From Aselliscus stoliczkanus (lineage: Eukaryota; Chordata; Mammalia; Chiroptera; Hipposideridae), in contig CM066741.1 of the NCBI GenBank assembly GCA_033961575.1, forward strand, positions 1,493,715-1,557,714: a stretch of 64,000 nt of DNA, given 5' to 3'. A program made the translations under genes and the position numbers. Under the pieces are notes generated by a model. It saw nothing but the letters and a program-made list of their open reading frames with translations, did no database searches and had not been told where the DNA came from. Positions 24,201-35,923 of the stretch are shown one piece after another (the first letter of the stretch is position 1; every line of letters starts with the position of its first letter).

Positions 24201-25084
24201 GGCATGTACTCTATAGTCTCAAAGGACTCGGTTCTCTGAAGGGCTCAGACTTGGTTTAATGCTCTGCTGTCACCATCTTGAAATCTGTAATTGTTGAACA
24301 AGGGACCCCTCAGTTTCGTTTTGCACTGGGCCCCACAAATTATGTAGCCAGTTCTGGTCCTGGGGCAGACAAACTATGAGAAATCTTTACTTGGGATCCA
24401 CCCCAGGCCACTTTCAGGGATGTCCATGGGTTTCCCATCCCCACTCATCAGTCACGCATAAAGTCTGTGGGGTACACTAGGGCATCGAGCTTAGGCTATC
24501 ACGGAAGCCTTCCCATTGGAGGCAACCTTTACGCGGAGACATGAAGGATGAAGAATTAACTAGGCAAAGACTGAGAAAGGCTGAAGCCAAAGGGAAGAAA
24601 GACGCAAAGAAGAGAAGGCACGAGTTTGGGGAACTCGCTCCCTGTTGCTGGGAACAGAGCCGGGTTGTCAGGGATGCTGACCACAAAGGCGGTCCCAGCT
24701 GGGCTGGACGGAACCCAGGGGCTAGCCGACATGGTCGGAGGCGGACAGGCTGCATGGAACGACAGTCACTTTCTACCAACCAAGGTTCTTGTCACTTCCT
24801 CTCACCAGTTGGTTCCGCCTGGTTGGCCAGAATTTGGCCCAAGGCAAGGGTTCGTTCAGCTACTTCCTCTATCTTCAGAAAGGCAACAACATCAGCAAGA
24901 AAAATGAAGAACTGGCCGGAATCTCAGGGTTTCAGACTGCCTGCTGCTCTTCCTATCAGAACCGCTGCCCAAGATAAAACAGCTAATTCTAGCTAATTCT
25001 AGTGAGTGGGGCGAAGGCAGATTTGCAGATAAATGGCTGTAGGAATTCTGGGTAGCCAGTCGGATTTTTGGGTTTTTTTTTTAA
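24201..25084. other. Intergenic, possible short L2 piece
   Basis: About 24530-24640 (GGAGACATGAAGGATGAAGA..CTAGGCAAAGAC) resembles reversed L2. The rest is unique. The 151-codon frame over it is not convincing as a gene. Confidence 0.4.
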
Positions 25085-25850
25085 GGTTGAGTGCATACCT
25101 CACTCCTTATGTCAAATGAATTCCAGACAGAGTGAAACTGTTAAAGTAAAAAAAAAAAAAGAAAAGAAAAGAAACACCATTAGTACACTAGCAAAATGGA
25201 GGGAAATGTGATAATCTTGGAAAAGAGAAGGCTTTCCAAGAAAGACATGAAACTGAGATGTGATAAAAGATTTATCAATTTTAACAGGAAAAAAATTTAA
25301 TTTCTACAGGAGGAAAAAGATACTAAACCAAATCAAATTGCAAGGTAGGAAAAATATTCTCTATGTAGATAACAGAGCATGGGCTAATTTCCCTAATATG
25401 AAAATACACCTTAAAAACCAATAAGAGGAAATCCTACAACCCGATAGTGAAACCAAGTTGACAAAGGACAAGAACAGGGTTCACAAGGAAAGATAGTCAG
25501 GTGGTTTATAAACATGCAGAGATGCTCGACCTCGCCCCGGATGAAAGAAACACAGTGAGATACAGTGTTCCCCCATCAGACCAAGGGCGAACCAGAGACT
25601 AGTTTAAAAGGAAGTAGCACAGACACCTTCCAACACTGGTGGTGTGAGCGTGTGTTGGTACAGCTTCTTAGAAAGGAAATTATGAAATAGCTATCAGAAA
25701 TTAGAAATGTGGGGGAAAAGAAATAATAACCTTTGACCCAGCAACTCCAGCTTGAAGAATTCATCCTGGACATATTCACATCCACAGAAAAGATGTTTGC
25801 TCACGGTTATTCTTTTGATCATTGTTTGTAGTAGCAAAAGTGTGTGTGGG
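25085..25850 (+). mobile_element. Old L1 ORF2-derived remnant
   Basis: GTGCATACCTCACTCCTTATG through ATTTCCCTAATATG, AACCAATAAGAGGAAATCC and CTTTGACCCAGCAACTCCAG keep L1 order. All frames are broken. Confidence 0.7.
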
Positions 25851-25934
25851 GCTTAACCTCCCAGCTGATGGAAAAAGAGATCATTGTGTTACAGAGTTTC
25901 CATAAAAGACTATTCCAAAGGCATTTTTAAAGAA

Positions 25935-26053
25935 TGAGGTGGTTTTTTTTTTTTTTTTTAGGGCAGTGTCACTGACCCTCATATGTGGGACCCGAAACGG
26001 GGCCGCTGGCTTCCCAAGTCGGTGCTTAACCACCACGCCACTCGGCCGGCCCT
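25935..26053 (-). mobile_element. SINE-A
   Basis: T-run, AGGGCAGTGTCACTGACCC to GCCACTCGGCCGGCCC. It abuts the next SINE. Confidence 0.92.
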
Positions 26054-26365
26054 TTTTTTTTTTTTTAAAAGATTTTATTGGGGAACTGGGGAAGGGGAAC
26101 AGACAAGTTGCTGTCCTTTTGTTCTTCAGTCTAGTTGTGGAGGACATTGCTTCACTGGCCCATGTTGGTATCGTCATTGCGCTCTTCCCGGATGAGGCAG
26201 ATCGGTCGTCGGCCTCTGGACGGCCACTCACAGCGGCTCTTGGCCACTCACGCTGGCTGCCGGCCATTCACTGTAGCCTATGGCAGCCCACGGCAGCAGG
26301 GGCTGCAGCTATGCCATCCTGGGGACTCACAGCAGCCCAGCTCCAGGTGGAGCTGTTGTTCAAGG
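26054..26365 (-). mobile_element. SINE-C body without tRNA head
   Basis: T-run, AAAAGATTTTATTGGGGAAC, the tandem GGCCACTCAC/CGGCCATTCAC stretch, and GCCCAGCTCCAGGTGGAGC. The SINE-A-like head expected on the right is missing, so this copy is 5'-truncated. Confidence 0.85.
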
Positions 26366-26472
26366 AATGGGGTGGATTTTTATGGGTTCTGATAGCTAAC
26401 AATTTCCACGAGATACCGCTGGGGACATAAAACTCTGAATGTTATACATCCACTAGTGTAAAGTGATTGGAG

Positions 26473-26475
<3 letters not shown>

Positions 26476-26537
<62 letters not shown>
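26476..26537. repeat. (GA)n microsatellite
   Basis: About 31 uninterrupted GA units. Confidence 0.97.
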
Positions 26538-26539
<2 letters not shown>

Positions 26540-26987
26540 CCATACACAGAACATGTCTGGAAAGTTACATAAGAAAGTGGTAATAGTAACCGCCTCTGGA
26601 GGAACTTTACTTCACTTATATATACTTTGTTACTCTTTGAATTTTACCCTGTTATTATATTTTTCTATAAAATATTTAAATGAAAACTATTAAGAGGATG
26701 GAGATGCCTGAGATGGGGAAAAGAAAGTAAAACTCACTCATAATCTGTTTTTAAAAAAAATTTTTTTATAAAGAAAAAAAATTAAAAATCCCCTCCCCCA
26801 AGTTAACCACTGCCAAGTGCTGGGTTCAGCTCTCCCAGAACCATTTCTGTGTTTATACAAACGTGGTTGAATCACATTTTGACTCTAATGGATGGATTTT
26901 TATACACTTTCCATCCGCCCCACTGTCTTTCCTCTACCCAAGCAAACAGCCAGCTTGGAAAGTCCAGGGGAGGTCTGCGGCTGGTCT

Positions 26988-27144
26988 AAAAAGCAAGAGT
27001 TCTTGGGCCAGCTGAGTGGCATGGCAGTTGGGAACTGGCTTGGGACGCCAGCGGCCCTGGTTCGGATCCCACATGTGAGGGCCAGTGACACTGCCCTCTA
27101 AAAAAAAATTTAAAAATAAATTTAAAAAAAGCAAGAGTTCTTGG
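26988..27144 (+). mobile_element. SINE-A with long target-site duplication
   Basis: The body at 27005-27118 is flanked by AAAGCAAGAGTTCTTGG at about 26989-27005 and 27128-27144. Confidence 0.92.
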
Positions 27145-28153
27145 CTTTTGCTCCCAAAAATCTAAGCCCACAAGAGAAGGCAAAAGATCTAGATGGGACG
27201 GGGAAGAAAGGTTTTCGGGAATAAAATGCACTGAACAGGGCAACGAGAGCTGCTTTATATTTTACACTGGTGTAAGGTACGTTGTCATCATGTGTGTGTC
27301 TGGTTTGTCTCCCTGGGGCCCAGGGGCAGAGAACAAAGCTGGAGTGTCAGGCGTCTTAGAAGGGGAATTCAGATTTTTCGAGGAAGAACCGGGGAGCAGA
27401 GCAGCCCGAGGATAGGAGAACTTAAAGCAGATTCGAGAGGCTAAAAATACTCTGGATGGGGGAGCGGAATAACACTGCCACCAGGAGAAGAAGAAAGCAC
27501 TTCCCGGGAGCGTGAAGGGCAGGGGCAGGCAATTGGCAGGCGGGGACGTGCAGCATGGTTTCGAGACCGAGGAGACAACGTGGCATCTCCGAGGCCAATG
27601 AAAACAGCAATGAGAAGGCACCGTGCCCTCTGAGATTGTTCCCTTAGGCGAGCGAGGTGGATGCTAAGCTGTGAGGGCCCCAGTGCAGGGGAGAAGGGCG
27701 CCCCTTCTAGGGGGATGCACCTGGTAACGGAGGTGACAGGGGTGACGGGGGTGTTCCCATCGTGGGCCTTTTGCAAATGGACCTGACTCTCTTGGCAAAA
27801 ACATGCACGAGGTTTCGAACGATGCAGAAAAATAAGCCCTCTCCCACTCCTCAGAGAACCTTTTCTTGTTTCACCTGTGGCAGTAACACGGCACCCTGAC
27901 TAATAGGATTATTCCTCTGTCTTGACGTCTCGGCTCTGTCATTACCAAAGTACAATTTAGCTCAGCTGACGCTCCCTCGCGTGCCATGATTTTCAGCTAA
28001 TTCCTGCAAATGTTTACTAAGAACCTACACACAGTAGGCTCTTTTTTCTAGGTGCTGGTTGTTCTTACGACTTTATTATTTTTATCTTTTTCTTGCCTTT
28101 ATGATTTTAAATAATTGAGTGGATCCTTTTTTTTTCTATCCTCAGAAGACATC
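27145..28153. other. Intergenic, no gene seen
   Basis: Unique-looking sequence. A short stretch at 28005-28050 (GCAAATGTTTACTAAGAACC..) resembles an L2 end. Confidence 0.5.
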
Positions 28154-28286
28154 AGATTTGCATTTTTTTTTTTTTAGAGGGCAGTGTCACTGGCCCTCAT
28201 ATGTGGGATCCAAACCAGGGCCGCTGGCTTCCCAAGCCAGCTCTTAACCACCGAGCCACTCGGCCCGGCCCTAGATTTGCATTTTT
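28154..28286 (-). mobile_element. SINE-A with target-site duplication
   Basis: T-run, AGAGGGCAGTGTCACTGGCCC to CTCGGCCCGGCCC. AGATTTGCATTTTT repeats at 28154-28167 and 28273-28286. Confidence 0.94.
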
Positions 28287-29194
28287 AATTCAGGTTTTTA
28301 GCAAGTGATAGAAACTAGCTCTGACTGGCTTAGAAAGAGTGGGGCGGTGTACAAAGGGAAAACATCTGGGCTGGTTCCTGAGCAGATTGCAGAACCCAAG
28401 GATGGGCTGAACGAACGGCCCACAGGCTCAGGGGCCGGAGCAGCTGCGAGTGCGCAGCAGGAAAGCACAGATCCCCCCTGCACTGCAGCCCTCACAGCCC
28501 CAAGTCAGAGCCTCCACCTGTACTTGGTTTGGGGGTACAGGGTCACGCGGCATGGACGGGGTTCCTGAGACAATTCCAGAGCAAGGGGAACTGTGTGACC
28601 ACCGTCTCCAGAACTGGCATCTATACCACAAACGTTCTTTTTTGTTTTTTTTCTGCCTCGGAAGGTTATTGAGTGAGAATGGATCTGTTTGGAGGAAAAA
28701 CAGATGACATCCCCACTATCCCGGGAGAGCCCGGACTGCCCTTGCCCCTGGGGGCTTGGCTCTCTCTCCCTCAGAGCATCCGGGAATTCATTTGCACCCA
28801 CTCTTCTAGGCCAGCCGCTCCCCTTCTCAGGACGTGGCCCCTGCTTTGGTGGACCTAAGCCACAGGCAATTCGTGCCCAAGAAACTGACTTCTGAGTGCA
28901 GCCAGCTCCTTGCTGAGCACAGGCGCAGGCCTGCCCCCCGGTGGCAGCCGCCAGATAGCTTCCAGGAGGATGCGTCTCTGCCCGGGGTGGGGGTGGGGGG
29001 TGAGGTGGGGTGGGGGTGGGGTGAGGTGGGGGGGTGGGAGAGGCCTCCTTCAGGGAATCCCCTGTAAAGTGCTTAGAACAGAGCCTGGTGCAGGCACAGT
29101 GTGTGCTAAACAAAGTTAAAATCCGGTTTGATTTAGACCTTGGGGTCACACCTACCTGAATTCAAATTGCACTCTGCCACATCCTGGGTTTCTT
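28287..29194. other. Intergenic, no gene seen; G-rich block inside
   Basis: Unique apart from a G-rich tract. A 214-codon minus frame over it is Pro/His-rich across that tract and shows no domain. Confidence 0.5.
28982..29042. repeat. G-rich GGGGTGGGG repeat
   Basis: GGGGTGGGGGTGGGGGGTGA-type units with many G-runs of four or more: strong G-quadruplex potential on the plus strand. Confidence 0.9.
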
Positions 29195-29460
29195 TTTTTT
29201 TAAGATTTTTTTTTTAATTGGGGAAGGGAACAGTGTGGGGGAACTGGCGAGGGGAACAGTGTGTCTTCCCAGGACCCATCAGCTGCAAGTCAAGTTGTCC
29301 TTCCGTCTTAGTTGTGGAGGGCGCAGCTCAGCTCCAAGTCCAGTCGCTGCTTTCAATCTGAGTTGCACAGGCGCAGCCCACCATTCCATGCGGGAGTGGA
29401 ACCCGCAACCTTGTTGTTAAGAGCACACGCTCTCACCCACTGAGCCATCCTGGTCAGCCC
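29195..29460 (-). mobile_element. SINE-B
   Basis: T-runs, TTGGGGAAGGGAACAGTG, CCAGGACCCATCAGCTGC, and a head complement ending CATCCTGGTCAGCCC. Confidence 0.88.
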
Positions 29461-29499
29461 TGCCTCATACTGGTTTTAAAGCTTTGACTTGAGGATGCA

Positions 29500-30105
29500 T
29501 TTCCTAGGACTGCTGGAACAAAGTCTTTATAAAAATAGAATGTTAATAAATAAGTGTGTATAAAAACCCTGCAATTGGGCCGGCCGAGTGGCGCGGTGGT
29601 TAAGAGCAGGCTTGGGACGCCAGCGGCCCCGGTTCGGATCCCACATACACTGCCCCCCAAAAACAAAAACCAAAACCCTGCAAGGTGCTGTTTCATGGTT
29701 CTGGAGGCTAGACGTCTGAAATCCAGGTGTGGGAGGGTGAGGCTCCCTCTGGAGCCTGTAGGGAGCCCTCTTTGCCTCTCCCTGGTTTCTAGTTTTGCCA
29801 GCGGCCTGGTGCTGCTGGCGGGGACATGCATCAGTCAGTTCTCCACCTTCACGTGGTGTCCTCTCTGTGTCTTCAGACTGTCTGCCCCCTGCACAGCCTG
29901 CGTCTGTGTCCACACTTTCCCTTTTCGTAAAGACACCAGTCATATTGGACTAGGACCCAGCCTACTCCTGGATCGCCTCATCTTTACTAATTCCATCTGC
30001 AGTGACACTATTTCCAAAGAAGCTCACATTTTGGGGTAGGACTTTAATACATCTTGTTTGTTTGTTTGTTTTGCGGGGGGTGACGTAATTCAACCCATAT
30101 CATCA
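29500..30105 (+). mobile_element. Unassigned interspersed repeat (third copy), with SINE-A insert
   Basis: TTTCCTAGGACTGCTGGAAC..GGTTCTGGAGGCTAGACGTC, AAAGACACCAGTCATATTGG, ATTTTGGGGTAGGACTT and AATTCAACCCATATC match the other two copies in order. Confidence 0.6.
29564..29683 (+). mobile_element. SINE-A with target-site duplication
   Basis: The head GGGCCGGCCGAGTGGCGCGG and box B GGTTCGGATCC are intact. The GAGGGCCAGTGA part is deleted, leaving CACATACACTGCCC. AAAACCCTGCAA flanks at 29564-29575 and 29672-29683. Confidence 0.93.
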
Positions 30106-30429
30106 TGTGTCACCTCCTAGCCCCAGTATCTTCAAGTATAAAATGAAAATGATCATAGATGTCTTGGAGATGAATATATCCTGACACAGAAAAAGGTGTG
30201 TGCGATGGGTCGCTCAGACAGACAGGAAGTGTCAGAGCGAAACATACGTCCTGGTAGGTGTGTTTGCGCGTGTCCAGAATGCTTCTTGGAGGGACACAGA
30301 AGAAATGCACAGTGTCATCTCTGGGGAGGAGGGACTGTGGGGTTGGAGGGTGAAAGGGGGGGGTGTGTGGCCTGCCGCGTTAGATCACTTTAGTTCTTAT
30401 TTTATTTCTATAATTTAATGATACAAAGA

Positions 30430-30570
30430 AAGCGGAACAAACCACAATTTCATCTGCCTGGATGGGCTGTCGTGAGGATCAAATAAATGTGCCACAGAAA
30501 GCACTGAGCAGCGTAAGAGCTCAATGAGTGGTGACTGTGGGTGTTCTCACTGCAGCTTTCACCAAAGCAT
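30430..30570 (+). repeat. MIR/L2-end-like fragment
   Basis: GGGCTGTCGTGAGGATCAAATAAATG..CTGAGCAGCGTAAGAGCTCAATGAG is the shared 3' end of MIR and L2. Confidence 0.6.
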
Positions 30571-30840
30571 TCATTTTAATAGACAAAAACTGGAAACAAG
30601 CTAATTGTCCAACTAATGGGAAAGATCGATGCAGTAAATTACAGTACAGCCACTTGATGTATTATTAAGCAGCATTAAAAATTACATTGATCAAAAGCCC
30701 ATAATTACAAGGAAGACTGTTCACAATATAATGTGAAGAAGGAAATAGAAGGCAGGATACCAATTTGAAGCTTTGCAGCATGTTTTTAAAAATAATGTAA
30801 CGTCATGTAACCCAGGTAAAGAGCAGCTTTGCAGGTGGAG
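30571..30840 (+). mobile_element. Old L1-derived fragment
   Basis: AGACAAAAACTGGAAACAAGC..GTCCAACTAATGGG..ACAGTACAGCCACTTGATG..AAGCAGCATTAAAAATTAC resembles an old LINE 3' coding end. Confidence 0.5.
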
Positions 30841-31736
30841 CAGAATTGGGAGTGATCTTTTTTTCCTTCTTTTTTACTTTTTACTTGTGAATAGGTTCCA
30901 CATTTTCGTTAAGGACTATGGTCTCCTTTCACGACAAGAAAAAAATGATGGTTGGAAGAAGAAAAAAGACGAAATGGGACGCTCTTTTCCAGGTGAAGAC
31001 TCACCTCGCCACTTTACAGGAGCCTTTTCTCCAGAGAGAGACACTTCCAGCATTGCCGCTGAGGGGCTGCGTTCCCCAGTTTGCAATGCCGCCCCTTAAG
31101 TTGCTAGGTCTTTCCCATTGTTTTCCTTCTCCCTCTAGTGCCATCAGCTACCAGTTTCAAGTTTTGAATTCCCCTTTCAAACATGTTCCAGAGTCCCTCC
31201 TATCTCTCTCTGACCCAGGAGCCCCTGTGTTGAGTGACTGTGAGAGACAGAGTCCACTCTCCCAAGCTCGGTTTTCCACCTGGATAGAGACAGCCTTGGT
31301 GTCCCTGATGGTTTGTCTCCCTGAACAAACCCAGAGCTGTCGACTTCTGTCATCCTCATTATCTGGGATCACAAATGTCCTTATTGTTGAATGGCAGGGA
31401 GGACCTTCTGCCCGCCCCTGGGCAGTTTCCGCAACCCTGCGGAGTGTGGGTTCTGCCTTAGCGCCTGGCTCCTTTCCCCCTTTCTTGGCTACTGCCAGGG
31501 GATGGTTCTCCCAAGAGAAGCTCCTCTGAGCCCTCTCCGATGGCAGCTGTCACAGGGATTATCCCTATGCTGGGGCAGGGACAATGCAAATGCCTTCTTT
31601 TACTCCATTCTCCCTTCCCACCCTGCATTCCTGGATCATATTTGTACTTGTGTTATGAAAACACATCATGTATTAAGTGCTTATTATCCAAAACCGAAGT
31701 TCCAGCTTCTTCCCTTCTCCTTCAAGAAACATATTC
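30841..31736. other. Intergenic, no gene seen
   Basis: The 203-codon plus-strand frame at 30918-31529 has no recognisable domain, no splice-flank signals and ordinary composition. I do not call it a gene. Confidence 0.5.
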
Positions 31737-32190
31737 CTGGGCCGGCCAAGTGGCTCAGTTGGTTAAGAGCGCAAGCTCTGAGCAACAGGGTCGCTGGTTC
31801 GATTCCCACATGGGCCAATGAGCTGCGCCCGAGCTGAGCTGCTGCTGAGCTGCTAACAGGTGGCAGGATGGCTTAGCTGGTGGGAGCACGTGCTCCTAAC
31901 AACAAGGTTGCCGATTCGATTCCTCCACAGGATGGTGGCTACGCCCACCCACAACTAAGATTGAACACAGCACCTTGAGCTTAGAGGCCACAAGCTGTCT
32001 ATGAGCAGCCAGATGATGACTGGACTTGGAGCTGTGCTAGCTGTGCCCCCCACAACTAAGAATGAAGGACAACAACTTGACTTGGAGCTGATGGGTCCTG
32101 GAAAAACACAATGTCCCCCTCCCCAATTCCCAAACACTGTTCCCTTCTCCAGCTTCCCAATAAAAATCTTAAAAAACAAAACCCCACAAA
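31737..32190 (+). mobile_element. SINE-B with two tRNA-like units (dimer)
   Basis: Unit 1: GGGCCGGCCAAGTGGCTCAG with box A near 31751 and box B GGTTCGATTCC at 31796-31806. Unit 2: GGTGGCAGGATGGCTTAGC with box A near 31869 and box B GATTCGATTCC at 31913-31923. The body CTTGGAGCTGATGGGTCCTG and the end CCCAATAAAAATCTT follow. Confidence 0.93.
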
Positions 32191-32199
32191 ACCGCAAAC

Positions 32200-32894
32200 A
32201 ATACAATTAGAAAATAGGCAAAAGACATGAAGACTATTTTACTGAAGGGTATGTACAGATGGCAAGTAAGCACATGAAAAGATGTTTAATATCATTAGCC
32301 ATGGAGGAAACGCAAATTAAAACCACAGGAAGATATCCCCTCACACGTATCATAATGACTAAAATAAAAAATAGTGATAACACCAAATGTCAGCAAGGAT
32401 GCGAAGAAACGTACACTGCTGGTGAGAATGTCAAATGTTACAGCCATGCTGGGAAACAATTTGGCCGTTTTTTAAATGCTGTGTATCCAGCTGCTATCCA
32501 ACCTCAGCAATTGCTCTCTTGGGCATTCATCCCAGAGAAATGAAAATTTTATGTACACACAAAAATCTCTACATGAGTATGTACATCAGCTTTATTCATA
32601 ACAACCAGAGACTGGAAACAACCTGTGTTCTTCACTGGATAAACAGCTAACCAAACTGTGGAGTATCCACACCATGAATACTATTCAGCAAGAAAATGCA
32701 ACAAACTATCCATACACGCAACAACCTGGGGGGGGGGGAAGCCAATCCCCAAATTTTCCATCCTGTCTGATTCCATTTATATAACATTCTCAGAAGGACC
32801 CAATTATAAAAATGTTAGGAATTAAGAGGGAGGGTGGAGCAGGGAGAAAAGTGGGCGTGGCTGTAAAAAGGCAACACTTGTGGCAATTGGCACG

Positions 32895-32939
<45 letters not shown>

Positions 32940-33095
32940 CCACCCCCCAGTCACCTGAACACTTGTGCTACAATGTTGCAAGATGTTGCCACTGGGAGAA
33001 ACAGACTAGGTGATACTTGGGAATCTCTGTATATTGTTTCCTTATCACTGCATATAAATCCACAATTATCTCAAAATTAAAAGTTTACTTTTTTA
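32200..33095 (+). mobile_element. Old L1 ORF2 end and 3' UTR
   Basis: AGGCAAAAGACATGAAGAC..ATTAGCCATGGAGGAAACGC..GACTGGAAACAACC..CCACAATTATCTCAAAATTAAAAG. Frames are broken. A (CT)n tract sits inside the 3' UTR. Confidence 0.8.
32898..32937. repeat. (CT)n microsatellite
   Basis: About 20 CT units. Confidence 0.97.
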
Positions 33096-33169
33096 CCATG
33101 GGGGAATTACAACACATAAAGAAGCCAACGAAACTGGTGGTTAGATATTACCCACCTCATGGATAGTAC

Positions 33170-33375
33170 TTACATAGTACTTACTAGAGGCTGGGCACTG
33201 CCCATTGGCACTGCCCATTACTAATCTCACCTCCTTAAATCCTAGGAAGTCGTACTGTTGTGATCCTGTTTTACAGGTAAAGAAACTGAGGCTAGGCACT
33301 TGCCCCAGCTGACACAGCCATGAATAGTAAGTGGTGGGCATGGAATCTGAACCCAGGCACTCTCATTCTAGCCAC
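33170..33375 (+). repeat. MIR-like SINE
   Basis: GTACTTACTAGAGGCTGGGCAC..CCTGTTTTACAGGTAAAGAAAC..GCCATGAATAGTAAGTGGTGGG..TCTGAACCCAGGCAC. Confidence 0.8.
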
Positions 33376-34139
33376 TATGTTACATGAAAGGCCAGCCCGC
33401 TCCCCGGGGCTTCCTTCAGATACACACTCCATTCCCAGCCATTCCCTCTCCTCAGGGCCTCCTTTCTCAGGCCTCCTGAGTGTACAGCGCCATCTCTCTT
33501 TTTAGGGAGACTCAGCAGCAAGAAACAGAACCTACGAATTCACATGGCTTTAAACTTTGAGGAGATATTATTATCCCATGAAATGAAATGGCGTGGCTTC
33601 AGCAGTTCAGTTATATCCGAAAAGACCAGCTTCTGTCTGCTTTTCCATTGTGCCATTCCTGACCGAGGAGTCCCCTCATGGCCACAAAACGGCTGCCTCG
33701 GCTCCAGGCTTCTCATCACAGTGTCCAGACACAGTGGCGGGGTTGTTTCTTCCCTCTTGGTCTCCTATTGCTGGAAACCATCTGCCAGAAGCCCCAGCAC
33801 ACTCTCCACCCGGGTCTGCTAGGCCAGAATCACCTCCTGCGCCCATGTCTCAGCCAATCAATAAGCAAGGGGAAGAGGGAACCGTGGTTGGTCTGGACCC
33901 AGCACACCACTTCCTGCGGAGGGTATGGGGGGAGAAAGGGGCAGGAGACCAGCTCCCCTGAAAAACCTCGCCCACGGAGGAAGTTCTGTTACAAAAGAGG
34001 AGGAGGAAGCAGCCCAGCAAAAACGACACTTGGTCACACTGTCCCCACAGGAGGGGACCTCCCCGTGGGATTCCTTGTCCTCCCTGTAGCCCTGTACCCC
34101 ATCCCTGTACCAGCATGGATCCCCGGGACAGGACAGTGC
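33376..34139. other. Intergenic, no gene seen
   Basis: Frames of up to 184 codons overlap on the plus strand but show no domain. No named repeat is recognised. Confidence 0.5.
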
Positions 34140-34205
34140 AGCTCAGCAGTTCTCAAACTTCAACGTGCACAGGAATCACCCAGGAGACTGGTGAAAAGGC
34201 AGAGC
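34140..34205 (+). mobile_element. MER5-like hAT fragment
   Basis: CAGTTCTCAAACTTCAACGTGCACAGGAATCACCCAGG resembles the left end of MER5-type hAT MITEs. Confidence 0.5.
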
Positions 34206-35229
34206 CACAGGAAAGTTCGAACTTGGACCTGAGTCCATCTAATTCTAACCCCTGTGCTATTGAGCTCCTGCCATGTGCCGGGCATTGTCCTAGGAGCTCC
34301 CCAAAGCCTAGAGAAGACGTAGGCTGCTCACCAATTCCAGCCACATGAACCTGGCCTAGCTTTCCTGTCCTTCAGGGAGAAGTCCATCTCCTTTGAAATT
34401 CTCACTGAGGGATCTTTTGCAAAGCGGTAGCCCCATTTTGGGTTGTCACTCTGCCCTCAATCCTTCAAGCTTCCTGCCTTCCGATAAAGAGAGCGCGTTG
34501 TGATAAACAGATTCTCTCCCAGCTCCTCAGTTTGTATTCCTGCCCTCTGAGGTCCACAGTTTTCCCATAAGTAATGCCCAGATCTAGAAGCTTCTACCAT
34601 CCTCCCAGCTTTGACACCCTGGGAGTACAAAGGAGCCTTCAGACGAGAGTGAGAAAATTGTGTGCAAGAGGAATACAATGACTCCTGGGGCCACCGCCTT
34701 TTCTGGGGGAAAAAAAGGTGTGACCCTGATGGATCTCATCAAACACGCCAGCATCCCTCCAAATACTCACTTGAATCTACAAACTAATGAGCAAAGCCAT
34801 AGCTACCTTCCCGCCTATGGTGCTACACTGAGTTCTGCTAATGAGCCCCGATTGGCACCCCATTCAAATGCAAATTTAGGTATTTGTTTCTTACAAATAA
34901 CCTTTTTTCCTTTTAAAGGCAAGACTGGGAGACTGAGCACTTCAAGCTTGACTGAAAATCTAAACAGGTTTTTGGGTTTTATTCCTTCAATTCCTAGCCC
35001 AAAGGGGCCTGCTCACCCAATTTTCCCAGAGTCATTAAAATATATATATATCCTTTTGGAGCAGACCTGAAATATGAGAGGTGGGGACAAAACTGGAGAG
35101 AAGTGGGTGCAGGTTCTGGCGACCTGATGAGAGGGAGTCATGTCAGCCCCCGTGTTATGAAAAAGGGCTCTCCTTGTCCGCTTACTCTTAACCCTCAAGG
35201 TCTGACTATTTCTCAGTTTCTGAGACTAA
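34206..35229. other. Intergenic unique block with an octamer
   Basis: No gene. ATGCAAAT occurs at 34868-34875 in an otherwise unique, moderately A+T-rich stretch (34660-35040). Confidence 0.5.
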
Positions 35230-35640
35230 GGAACTTTCACCTGAGTCTTAATAGCCATGGTTGAAAAACAGAAATCAACTGAGTACATGTTAAAGGTCTG
35301 AATTGGCTTTGTTCCATGATTCAGGAATCGGGCAACATCCATCTGGCAGATAGAAAGGAGCTCCAAAGAGATTTTACAGGCAGAGGGGAGCAGAAACAAG
35401 GAAGGTGTACAGGGCAAAAAAAAAAAAAGGGGGGGAGGAGGTGATCGCTTATTGCAAAGTTGCCTCCCTCATATGCAAATTACCTAGCGAGTGCTAACCG
35501 GGTGAATCCTGACTGGCTGGTTTAAGATTCCATTCCTGGGAGAGATGAAACTGTAATTAAGTCATTAAGTGAAGTCTCGGTTTGGCAGACTTGGGCTTAG
35601 CTGACCTGGGCACTTCCTCTTGTCTTTAACACCATCACGT
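35230..35640. mobile_element. Possible degraded LTR-like repeat, unassigned
   Basis: TGGCTTTGTTCCATGATTCAG..GATTTTACAGGCAGAGGGG..TTATTGCAAAGTTGCCTCCC is reminiscent of mammalian LTR elements. It contains ATGCAAAT at 35473-35480. Confidence 0.35.
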
Positions 35641-35923
35641 CAACACACTACCTGAACATATTGTGGGAAGTGCACTTCAGAAAGTAGCTGTTCCCTGGCT
35701 TGCACTTCTGAACAGCCCGGATCCAGCTCAGACACAGTAGGTGAGTAACGATGGCCGGTGAGTTGCCACATGACACGGGTATAATGGCCCTTTGCTGCCA
35801 CCGTCTTTTCTTTCCCTCCGTTTCCTACATTCTATGGAGTGGGACCTCCCCAGACGAGCCTGAGGGTATAGAACCCAGTGCAACAGCTGAACTATTAGTC
35901 AAATCCCTGGGGAAAATGCTTAA

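Noticed and set aside
28505..29149. Minus-strand frame of 214 codons
   Set aside because: The Pro/His-rich part is the translation of the G-rich tract at 28982-29042. No domain.
30918..31529. Frame of 203 codons on the plus strand
   Set aside because: No recognisable domain, ordinary codon composition, no splice or promoter context. Length is within chance expectation for 64 kb.
31737..32190. tRNA genes inside SINE-B copies (GGTTCGATTCC box B, plausible acceptor regions)
   Set aside because: The tRNA-like units are diverged, continue into SINE bodies with A-tails and recur many times. They are SINE promoters, not tRNA genes.
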